Made by a program: the position numbers and the translations under genes | The notes under the pieces: model-generated | Seen by the model: only the letters and a program-made list of their open reading frames with translations | Database searches by the model: none | Told to the model about the DNA's origin: nothing | NCBI GenBank assembly: GCA_030998225.1 | Contig: JAPYXD010000713.1 | Span: forward strand, 2,294,001 to 2,358,000 | Source: Diplolepis rosae | Lineage: Eukaryota > Arthropoda > Insecta > Hymenoptera > Diplolepididae | Direction of reading: 5' to 3' | Length of the DNA stretch: 64,000 nucleotides | Part shown: positions 55,780 through 64,000 of the stretch, piece after piece | Numbering within the stretch: position 1 is the stretch's first letter | How the letters are laid out: the number at the start of each line of letters is the position of its first letter

Positions 55780-58205
55780 TCAATTCTCTGGCGAATAAAT
55801 AGTGTAGCGATGAGTCTGTAAACAATTTTTTTTAGAAATTGAAAAAAATGTAGAATGTTTCTTTTCTAGTAAATTATAAATGCTCAAACTCACAAATTCT
55901 TCTCGAAACATATCAGTTTCTAATTCTTCATCGAATTCAATAAATTTGTCTATACCCTTGAAAAGAATTTTCAAATTATTTTCGGTAATAAATCCTTACT
56001 GGACGATAATCCCACTTTTGTTGGTATTGCTTGCAACAACGCGTCTTGTGCATCTTGTTTATTTATCAATTCTTGCAATTGCACACTCAAACCTTTCAGT
56101 GCAGCTAATATTAGATTTGTATCTATGAAAAATAAATTGAAATAATTATTTTGGCTAATGCATTTCAGGACTTGATACTGAAAAATTACTGTTAGTTGGA
56201 ACAAAAATAATAGGTGTGATAATTGATTGCGACGTATAATAAAAAATCTTTCATTCCTTTTTTGTTGAAAAATTAATAAATTGCCTCTTGCCTGGGATAT
56301 GATGGAAGTTAGATAAAAATACTGAAAAATTTCTTCAAATAAGGCTTTAAGGGGAGGTTGCAGTTCTTTGGCATGGAAAATGCATGAAATTTGAGAATTT
56401 TTTAGTGATATCAAATTAATATTTCTGGAAATGAGTGTTTATGTATTTAATGCTTCTATCAATAGACAGTGAATTTTGATTTTATGAAAAAAAATGAATA
56501 AAAAATGGCCACTCTATCTCGTGTCAAATAAAACCATACCCGACGTATTTAGGTCTGCGCGGGGCGCTCCACTGCCTTGGCAGTTTATCCGAAATAAAAA
56601 AACGTTGAAAATGATGAAAGTAGACCAAATTTAGGGGATCTTATCGTTTTTTCTTTTTTCAAAAACACTTCGAGAACAAAATGGTAGCTGTTTGAAAAAA
56701 AAATTGATATTTCCACCCAATTTTTTCAGCTGCAACAGACGGAAAAATTATTTCTAATTCAATTTTTGATAAAAAATCACTTCCATAAGGCCCCGAAAAT
56801 TGAATATCCTTTCATTTTCACGAAGGTATATGTGAATCGGTTCATCCGGTCAAGCTGTAGAGCGCCCCGCGCGCCGAAAAATACTGTTTTCAAAAAAACG
56901 CATTCAGAGTTTGAAGTTACCCGTTTCCAAGCCAGACAACGGTTTCGCTCAACGGGCTGTGATTTCAAAAATATTTTATATACGAAAATATCCTTTTACC
57001 CACGTGTTTTCAATACTTTAAGGATGCGCATTTTGCAAGAAAAAAAACAAAACACAATGGAAATTCGAAAGCGAAACTTAAGCTCCAAGATGTTTGTTAT
57101 TTTTCTTTATCACACTATGATAAAAAAAGACAAAACCAAACTAATGTTATCTGAATAGCAACTTTTCAAATGTATTGCAAGAAATAAGGATTAGATTGAA
57201 ACTTCTTATTTTATTTTACAAGGTGACACGACTGCATTAATTTTTTAAGCTTTTTTTTTTATCTCTTGTATCCTCGTTCATCTACTTGTCTTTTTTCGAA
57301 TGTAATGTTCCTCACTTTTTTCAATTGTCGAGGTAAACTCATTTTCCATTTCAATCTCAGAGATTGCATGGGAAGGAAACACAGAATAATGCGCTGTGAA
57401 ATACATAAAAGAAAAAATTGATTAGTAATGTAATTAATGAAAATTTTAAACAACAAAAATAATTTCTAATAATGTATTTCTTTAAAATAACCAGCTTACG
57501 AAATTTTGGTTAGTATAGTAAACATTTAAAAGTTTCATGGCTGATTTCAAAAGTAAATTTTTCAGAAGTGGTACACAAATAATCACCAATAAATACAAAT
57601 TAAATTATCTGAGATATTGCATAATTGTCCAAACGATAATCGAACTAATATATTGTATACATAACCTGTAACTTCACTTTCACTGAGTCTTTGAAATACT
57701 ACTCCTGATGGATTGTTGTTACCAGCAGAAAGTTGATTGGGTTCTATTAAAACTTGTTCAACTTGAATAAAAAATGAAATTGAACAAGTCAAATAGTTTA
57801 AAATTAAAAATTAAAACATTATAGTGGTAAAGATTACACATCTATTATTAATCTACAGCAAAATTATAAGACTAAAGCAAAAAATGGTTTTCTATATGTT
57901 TCAATATGACCATTATCAGTTTACTGTTAAAATTTTTATTTGTTGGAATTCGTGTCCAAATTTCATTTTCACCTTCACATTTTTGTATTTTTAAATTTAT
58001 TGCCAAAATTACCTTTGGTTTTAACTTTTGTTTTATTTTTCTTCTTCGTTACTTGTTTCGTGTTATTAGATTGAATTGTTCTCGATTTAATCAGAGACTT
58101 CAATTCTTTCTCCACCCAAGAAGAATCTATACCAGAAGACGATGAAGCAATATCTTCATATTCTGGAAGTTCCGGTAAATCACTTTGTTTTTTACTTTCT
58201 TTAAT
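55780..58205 (-). pseudogene. Degenerate multi-exon gene with DUF4806-like end
   Basis: Minus-strand exon-like blocks: 58205-57975 (LPELPEYEDIASSSSGIDSS, WVEKELKSLIKSRTIQ, Lys-rich); about 57770-57660 (VEQVLIEPNQLSAGNNNPSG); 57368-57272 after a CACAG acceptor (SVFPSHAISEIEMENEF, ending in a TGA); and 56127-55985 after an ATAG acceptor (DTNLILAALKGLSVQLQELI, NKQDAQDALLQAIPTKVG, SSSKDLLPKI). These are followed in another frame by 55970-55870 (LFKGIDKFIEFDEELE, TDMFREEFV). The last part resembles the F-x-x-x-E-x-x-L-x-x-x-x-x-R-x-x-x-V pattern of DUF4806. 56420-57250 is an AT-rich intron with a short GC palindrome (56554 against 56860). It has the orientation and spacing to be the second gene of the element whose transposase-like relic is upstream at 59236-60661, but this is inference. 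Confidence 0.4.
56530..56900. repeat. Weak foldback within the intron
   Basis: TGCGCGGGGCGCTC near 56556 is inverted against GAGCGCCCCGCGCGCC near 56859, with weaker similarity outward for about 25 bases. It is a GC-rich pair in AT-rich surroundings. Confidence 0.4.
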
Positions 58206-58244
58206 TTTTTTGTTATATATGCAGCCTTTTTGGTTGAATCAAAA

Positions 58245-58400
58245 TCATTCCCAATTTTTGTGAAATTTGCCCCAAAATATATGGGAAAAATATTCCCCAA
58301 AGTATTTGGGGAAAATTTCCCTAAATATTATGGGAAAAATTTACAAATTTTGGTGTAATTTGCGTTACTAACATTTTGGGGAAAATTCCCCAAAAAATTG
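58245..58400. repeat. Short repeats with ATTCCCCAAA words
   Basis: The words TTCCCCAAA and TTTGGGGAA occur on both strands several times within 150 bases (near 58293, 58306, 58375, 58388), so the block can fold on itself. It ends at CAGTGTAG next to repeat C. Confidence 0.5.
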
Positions 58401-58404
58401 TTTA

Positions 58405-59135
58405 CAGTGTAGTTTCATCAAAGTTCATACATAGTTATAATAAACATGTACACTAAATAGTAATTAATAATTATATTATATATAAAAAATATTATAATTA
58501 TAATAATTAATTAATTATATTAATTTAAAAAAATATTTTATGAACAATTTATGAAAAAAGTTGATTTATTTTTACTTGAGTAAGGCTCAAAAACTCTAGT
58601 CACGACACTCACTCTCACAAGCTCTGAATAACTCTTGCAGTCACTATATAAGAAAGTTCCAAGTTTTATGTCTCAGAATTGTAAGCGAGCGTGTGCGTGA
58701 TTCGACGGAAGCGTATCGTACTATAAGTGAGTGTAGGTATTAGGTTTATTTATGTAAGGTTATATGTTTAAGTGCATTTGTGATTAAAAATACATATTGT
58801 AGGCTACTAATGAATGGTGTGAATGTATTTGAATGCTGTTTATGTATGTATGTATGTATCGGATGACTAATGACAGACTCAAGGTAAGAATTTTTCTTTA
58901 TTTACGATAATAATACGATCAAATGGAGTTTAAAACTCCTCAAACGTCGATGATATACTAATACATTTCATGTTAATCCACTGACGAATGTTGATGCCCT
59001 GTCGTCGATGACGTCTTACTCAACTGCTTACTATTTCCTATCTAACGCCTATTGTTATTCACTTTGGGTAAATTAGGTATTCATCAAATTCATTTTACTC
59101 GACTAGGATTTAATAAACGCTCAAAAGCCCTTATG
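58405..59135 (+). repeat. Dispersed repeat C, full copy
   Basis: Aligns with 44972-45740: TAGTTTCATCAAAGTTCATA, CTCACAAGCTCTGAATAACT, the TATA-like CACTATATAAGAAAGTTCC, GTAAGCGAGCGTGTGCGTGA, TGACGAATGTTGATGCCCTG. It interrupts the space between two minus-strand pseudogenes. Confidence 0.75.
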
Positions 59136-59235
59136 TTCAAAGTTTAGTACCATTTTACAATCTGCAGATGTTAATGGAAATGTATGATAATGTATTAAAA
59201 AATGTATTATAAATGTATTATGCTGTATAACAATA
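59136..59235. other. Spacer
   Basis: Nothing recognised. Confidence 0.3.
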
Positions 59236-60661
59236 TTATCGTATGTGTAATTGCCACATGTTTAAATGTCCTGAGTCAAATGGGAATATGAAATTTGATT
59301 TTTTTTCCCAAACCTTACCATTAATGTCAATGTTTTTATCATTTATAGATATTTTTAAAGCTTCAAAGATAGTCTTATCCTTTAGTAACAATACATTGTC
59401 AGGTGACATGTTTGTTATAGTAAATCTTTTGTACATAATTTTTACGATATCTTTGTCGATTATTTCTAACATTTCTACTAATTGTGGCACAATTGGTTTT
59501 TTATTTTTTGTAAATTTTTGTTAATAAAGGCGTCGACAAAGTTGTGTAAGCAATCTATGTGGTGTACCTAGAAGCCCCTTTAATTTTCCCAATAGACTTT
59601 CGAAAGGAAAAGCTGTTACTTTACTTAGACTGCTATTTATGAACAACACATCATCTGTAAGATGTATTAAATTATGTGAATTAACACTTTGTAAAGAAGG
59701 TCCATAATATTCTCTCAAATATTAGAAAAACGTCATTGAATATTGTTTGTCAGCTGTTCTGTACTTTTTACAATATTTATCAGAGCATAAGATATAACAT
59801 GCTACATATAATAACAAAAAATTTTTGTAAAGGTTTGAAAGTAGAACGTCTTTCAGTATCACAGGACCACGATATAATAAAAAAATCCCAACTCTGTCGC
59901 TTTCCACTTGTCAATATAGTTTGTCGATCTTGGTTTACGTTGAAACTCATACAGGATTTGTTTTTTTAATAATTCCATTCGTATTGAGAGCTACTGTCTT
60001 TGAGCAACTTTAAATTTATTCACACCCACAACAATTCAATACTCTAACAATTTTTCATTATGCCTCCGCAGCATAAATTCATAGAATCTAAGACAAAAAT
60101 ATGTATCATATTTAAAAAAGGTAAGATTCGTAACAAAGAAGAAATTCTAGTGTGATGGCTAGTCTGATGCCTGCTTCTAAAAGATGCATCCGTTCTTTCT
60201 TCCAAGTTAGTATGAAGATAAACAATTCTGTTTCCAACTCGAACACCTTCGACAGTACACCTTTCACATGCGTTGATTCCTAAATTACCAATTGTGCATT
60301 TTAAAAAAGATCGGGCTGGAGTATCACAAATAAAGCACTTTATGGCCACAGCGAAATATATACCAGATATTTAAATTCCATCCCTTTGTAAAGTGTTGAT
60401 TTCTTCAACAAATAAATTTGAGTATGAATCTGAAGACGCTGGTTTTCATTCGCCAAAATAAATTGCAACTGGGTAAGGTCCATAAACGTCAACGTTAAAA
60501 TGAACTTTGCAAAGAATAGGCCAGAACTCTTGATAACCTGATTTGACGAGAGGAACTCCATCGAAATTAATTTGCAGTTCAATTAAGTTATTTGGATGCA
60601 AGTCATCATTTACATACTCAATTAATCCTTTTGCTACACCAAAGTAAACAAAAAAAACCAA
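59236..60661 (-). pseudogene. Transposase-like gene relic (TNP2/CACTA-like family in animals)
   Basis: The minus-strand trace runs from about 60661 down to 59236. Blocks in order: FGVAKGLIEYVNDDL, IELQINFDGVPLVKSGYQEF and WPILCKV; a TAG, then VEEINTLQRDGI; CFICDTPARSFLK; GINACERCTVEGVRVGNR; after a shift, LDSMNLCCGGIMKN; RGPVILKDVLLSNLY and FLLLYVACYIL; HNLIHLTDDVLFINSS, AFPFESLLGKLKGLL; and a C-terminal IFPFDSGHLNMWQLHIR. The sequence order (I-N-x-D-G-x-P-L-x-K-S, F-I-C-D-x-P-A-R, L-D-x-M-H-L) is that of a widespread invertebrate transposase-derived family; I believe TNP2/CACTA-like, but the superfamily name is uncertain. The N-terminus is lost where the PLE end begins (about 60680). At least four stops or shifts break it. 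Confidence 0.6.
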
Positions 60662-60875
60662 TCACAAAAAAAACACAATAAAACACAACCAAATTTGGAC
60701 CAAAATCACCACACCTCAACAGAACACCAGAAAACAAACCGTGAGAAAAACAAACAAAAAAGGAGGAAAGAAAAAAGAAGGCAACCTTCCAAAACCTCTT
60801 CCTTCTTCTTCTTTCCCTGATCCTCTTTTGTTTTTATTACCCACCACCATTTACATAAATGAATTTTAAATTATT

Positions 60876-60914
60876 GCCGACGTTTCGGTGCTCTTCCAGC
60901 ACCCTCTTCAGAGC
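60876..60914 (-). ncRNA. Hammerhead ribozyme, small PLE type, core intact
   Basis: Minus strand: GCT, CTGAAGA, stem II GGTGCT/AGCACC around a short loop, GAAAC, GTC, GGC. The CUGANGA and GAAA boxes and the GUC cleavage triplet are intact. Stem I is three pairs including one U-G. Stem III is only the ACGU self-complement, again as in dimeric PLE hammerheads. In the element's frame it follows the ORF by about 240 bases. Confidence 0.7.
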
Positions 60915-61149
60915 TGTAACACTACAAGAAAAAAAAAAATTATTTAAATAAAATTGTCTCCTATCACCCTCCATGGAGCCGCAGACCCTGCTCCACGGAA
61001 CGCCAACAGGAAACTGAAACAAGACCCCGCGCATACCTCCCTCCCAAGCACCTGAAAGACCCTAAGGGTCATTCAATAAATTTTAAATTTTTTCGCAGAA
61101 TCTAGAAACCTCAAGGATATTTACTAGTAACATTGTGATAACATGCATT

Positions 61150-61470
61150 CTACTTAACCAAATCTCTTTTTAAATTCATAGAATATGTTCCCTCTCTTTT
61201 TATATATAACATTTCCATAAATTCTCATTTTCCCTTATTACTTTCCGAGTGTAAAATCTCTACATTGTTCCAGTCAAAGTCATGATCAGCGTATTCCTTT
61301 CTATGATCAGACAAAACATTATGATAATTACACTTTCTTCCAAGATTCTTTTTGTGTTCTTCTACTCTAGTATTAAGAAGTCTGCCCGTTTGTCCCTCAT
61401 AAGTCACTTTACACCTTTTACAAATCAGTTTGTATATCACCCCACTTTTTTCTAATCTATTTAACCCTTT
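61150..61470 (-). pseudogene. PLE GIY-YIG endonuclease domain, C-terminal part of the PLE ORF
   Basis: It reads SGVIYKLICKRCKVTYEGQT, GRLLNTRVEEHKKNL, CNYHNVLSDHRKEYADHDFDW and NNVEILHSESNKGK. I-Y-x-L-x-C-x-x-C followed by Y-x-G-x-T-x-R-x-x-x-R-x-x-E-H is the GIY-YIG motif series of Penelope-like elements. A TGA at 61225-61227 replaces what is normally Arg; the same frame goes on as EFMEMLYIKREGTYSMNLKR and reaches a TAG at 61150-61152. The domain nicks target DNA for reverse transcription. The copy is dead by one nonsense codon and by loss of RT. The first Tyr of GIY-YIG reads as V-I-Y, and the second motif as T-Y-E-G. Confidence 0.85.
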
Positions 61471-62123
61471 CAGGGGCGGTGGGACGATTATGTACCGCCT
61501 TTTTTGTCTTAGTTTTTTTTTATATTTCCGATAGATTTTGGTACTTTATCTATGCAAATATATACTTATTAGACTCTTAGAAGTCTGAGTTATTATAATC
61601 TGGTGAAAAATTGCATTATTTTATTTATATATTTGTTTGTAATAAAAAGTAACACGAAAAAACACGTTTTTTTCAGAAAAAATCGGTTTTTTCGTATCCT
61701 GCAAAGGTTAGCCTCTGCTGATTTTTGGCGTATTCTACACACTTATTTTTATGATATATATTTTTTTCGGATTTTTTCGTACGCTAGTTTTTTCAAAAAA
61801 AAATTTCAAATATTTCGAATAATGAATTTTTTTTCTAATTTCGTAATTTACTTATTTATTTAACATTGTTTACGGGCAAATTATTTATAATTTCATGAAT
61901 ATATTTATTCAACTTTATAACTCTAAGATCTTATGTCATCATTAATGTCCTAGTAACTTTCTTTACACTGAATGGTCAATGTGCATGTTACACGCACTAT
62001 TACTCTGGCCCCATAACAACGGATAAAAGTTGTACAATTCTTTTCTTCACCATTTAGTTTTCAGTATTTTCCATAGCAAAATTTCTTAATCATTTTTTAC
62101 CGTGACTGCTAGGTGAATCTTAG
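61471..62123. other. AT-rich spacer
   Basis: No gene recognised. A hydrophobic 86-codon frame at 61603-61863 is a by-product of T-rich sequence. Confidence 0.45.
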
Positions 62124-64000
62124 TAAAACACCTTATTGCGGCGATATAAAGTGATACGCTCGCAAGCCAAGGGTTCGATGTACTGGTGGAACGACCAGTT
62201 GGCAGCCCTACGTCGAGAATGCCTCGCAGCGCGGCGAAAATTCACCCGTTCAAAGGGGGATGCTACGCTGCACGAGGCATGGAAAAGGGCAAAAACAGCT
62301 TTGAGGCGAGGCATAAAGAAAAGCCGACTTCAATGCTGGAAAGACTTGATCGGTGAGGTCGAGAAGGACCCATGGGGTCTCGCCTTCAAAATAGTCACCA
62401 AGAGATTGGTGGCTAGAAGAAAGACCCCGGGCCTGGATAATCCCGATCGAGTCCAGTACATTGTGTGTAGCTTGTTTCCACACGTGGAGCCGTTCCAAAG
62501 ACAGGACCGAAGTTCCTGCGTGGTCCGGCGCGAAGAACTGTTCACTCTCGAAGAACTAAAGAGAGCGGGTGGAAGGCTTAAGGCAAATACAGCGCCGGGT
62601 ATCGACGGGGTGCCGAACGAGATCCTCAAAGAGGTGATCGGGGCGTACCCAGAGATCCTCCTAGAAGCCTTTAACTCCTGTCTTCGGGAGGGGAGGTTCT
62701 TCGCAGATTGGAAGAAGCAGAGGTTGGTCCTGCTGAGGAAGGGCAACAAACCTCTAGGGGTTGCCTCGTCGTATAGACCAATATGCCTATTGGATACAAT
62801 GGGGAAGCTTCTGGAGGAGTTGATTCTACAACGGCTTCAGGCTCTCTTGGTCGGGGAGAACGGGCTCTCGGAAAACCAGTTCGGATTCAGGAAAGGCAGG
62901 TCCACTGTGGACGCCATCCAAGCTGTGGTTAACATCGCCACAAATGCAAGAAAAGGAACTGGTAAGCGTAAGGGATTCTGTGCGTTGATTAGCATTGACA
63001 TACGCAATGCGTTCAATACCGCGAGATGGAACATCTGCATCGAGGCGATGGTGCGGAAGAAGGTTCCAGACTACCTGTTGCGAATGATAGATGACTATCT
63101 GAGCGACAGGTGGGTGATATATGAGGGCGACAAATGGTCTCTCAAGGAGGAGATGACATGTGGCGCCCCTCAGAGGTCGCGGGTGGGTCCACTCGTTTGG
63201 AACGTCATGTACGACGATTTCCTGCGCATGGACCTGCCTGCTGGAACGAGCATCGTCGGCTTCGCGGATGACGCACTTGTCGTGTGCGCCGCTGACGACG
63301 TCGGAATCCTAGAGCTGAGGATCAATGAAAGTCTGTGGCGAGCGAAGCGCTGGTTGGATGGCAGAGGTCTTAAAATGGCCCCTGAGAAAACCGAGGCTTT
63401 GCTCGTTACGGACAGGAGATCCTTCGAATACCCGAGGATCGTTCTCGGAGAGCATGAAGTCGAGTGGAAAACAAGCATTAAGTACCTGGGGGTGCAGCTG
63501 GATCGTAGGCTTAGCTTTGGCGAACACCTAAAGATCGCAGCCACCAAAGCCATCCAATGTGGAGCAAACTTGGCCCGGCTTATGCCAAGCATTGGTGGAC
63601 CCAGGGAAGCGAAAAGAAGATTGGTGGCAAGCGTGGTCCATTCGAAGCTGCTTTATGCAGCTCCGGTCTGGGCCAATGCCTTGCATAACCATGCTATACA
63701 GAAGAAGCTGTTCTCGGCGCAGAGACTTGTCGCGCTGAGAATAGTTTCGGCATATAGAACTATCTCGACGAGCGCTGTGCTGGTCCTGGCGAGAACCCGC
63801 CAATAGATTTATTGGCGGAGGAAAGGCAGGAAACCTTTCAGCTTCGCAAGGAGCTTACCTGCGCCGACCTGCAGGAAATCGCTCGCGCGAAAGAGGCCAT
63901 CCGCAAGGATGGAAGGCGCAGACTCGTCGAGAAATGGCAGATGAGATGGCATGGTGAGCAGACAGGGAGATGGACCTACCGCCTGATCCCGGAGCTCGCC
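62124..64000 (+). CDS. R1-clade non-LTR retrotransposon ORF2, 5'-truncated, one frameshift, runs off the window
   Basis: The long frame 62136-63806 (556 codons) covers the linker before RT (MYWWNDQLAALRRECLAARR), then RT: TLEELKRAGGRLKANTAPG, SYRPICLLDTMGKLLEELI, NQFGFRKGRSTVDAIQ, CALISIDIRNAFNTARW (first catalytic Asp), the FADDALVV box and KYLGVQLDRRLSF. A one-base deletion at about 63790 (GCGAGAACCCGCC against GCGAGTGTCCCGCC in the 20997 copy) moves the frame, and LLAEERQETFQLRKEL and beyond are open to the window edge. The endonuclease half is missing. R1-clade elements insert by target-primed reverse transcription. Apart from the truncation and one deletion it is open, so this is a young copy. 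The other copy is at 20997-22368. Confidence 0.9.

Larger units (their letters stand above)
60700..61470 (-). mobile_element. Penelope-like element, 5'-truncated copy
   Basis: A minus-strand element with, from its 5' side, the GIY-YIG endonuclease end of the single PLE ORF (61470-61150), then the 3' untranslated/pLTR region with the hammerhead motif (60876-60914) and a T/C- and A-rich segment (60745-60840) shared with 51330-51440. The reverse transcriptase part is missing, so it was truncated at about 61470, common for target-primed insertions. It lies next to, and may have cut, the transposase-like relic at 59236-60661. Confidence 0.85.

Noticed and set aside
60837..61034. Conserved peptide LKRVLEEHRNV, also encoded at 51440-51497, as a small protein
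   Set aside because: It is only the translation of the hammerhead region, conserved as RNA; frames close at once outside it.

Overview
This window looks like arthropod, most probably insect, nuclear DNA. It is AT-rich and gene-poor, and almost everything recognisable in it is mobile-element debris: mariner-like elements, an R1-clade non-LTR retrotransposon, Penelope-like (PLE) ends, Ty3/gypsy LTR retrotransposons, and many foldback or MITE-like repeats. I find no intact host protein-coding gene. No function can be assigned to the window as a working pathway; its content is the history of several element families inserting into each other.

Layout. 140-2175: dead Ty3/gypsy gag-PR-RT remnant, cut by a TIR element (2191-3440). 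3915-3954: isolated PLE-type hammerhead ribozyme. 5545-6775: nested foldback MITE. 6953-8280: 1.3-kb long-hairpin foldback element. 8690-9795 and 15960-17337: exons of one degenerate gene (zinc-binding-like exon, SAM-like exon, later exons), apparently split by a Ty3/gypsy element (10156-15549) with 4-bp GAGA target duplications, near-identical LTRs and two unusual zinc-finger/coiled-coil ORFs after pol. 18425-19707 and 22873-24047: two opposite-strand cecropia-like mariners that share the same inactivating lesions. 20997-22368: internally deleted R1-clade copy. 27760-31519: LTR-flanked Ty3/gypsy remnant with an array of zinc knuckles, protease, partial RT and a possible env tail.

32225-32489: exact-period 82-bp tandem array. 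33446-34334: TTAA-flanked element with a small ORF. 34568-35571 and 49991-50826: inverted pair of one dispersed repeat. 36178-36777, 41636-41803, 43709-44005 and 54690-54868: foldback elements. 42065-42510 and 54957-55650: a composite repeat. A dispersed repeat called family C here occurs at 44972-45740, 58405-59135, 26375-27300 (split by a 537-bp insert with an 8-bp duplication) and 52434-54180 (split by a DD41D mariner). 46983-47917: another mariner remnant. 51240-51660 and 60700-61470: PLE ends with hammerhead motifs; the second also keeps a GIY-YIG domain. 55780-58205 and 59236-60661: minus-strand relics of a DUF4806-like gene and of a transposase-like gene. 62124-64000: long R1-clade ORF, one base deletion from open, running off the window.

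The most interesting items are the gypsy element with two related post-pol zinc-finger ORFs, the three PLE hammerhead loci in different states of decay, the mariner pair with common dead lesions (evidence of mobilisation in trans), and the nested insertions whose empty sites can be read from sister copies in the same window. All identifications are by eye from motifs; no database search was possible.
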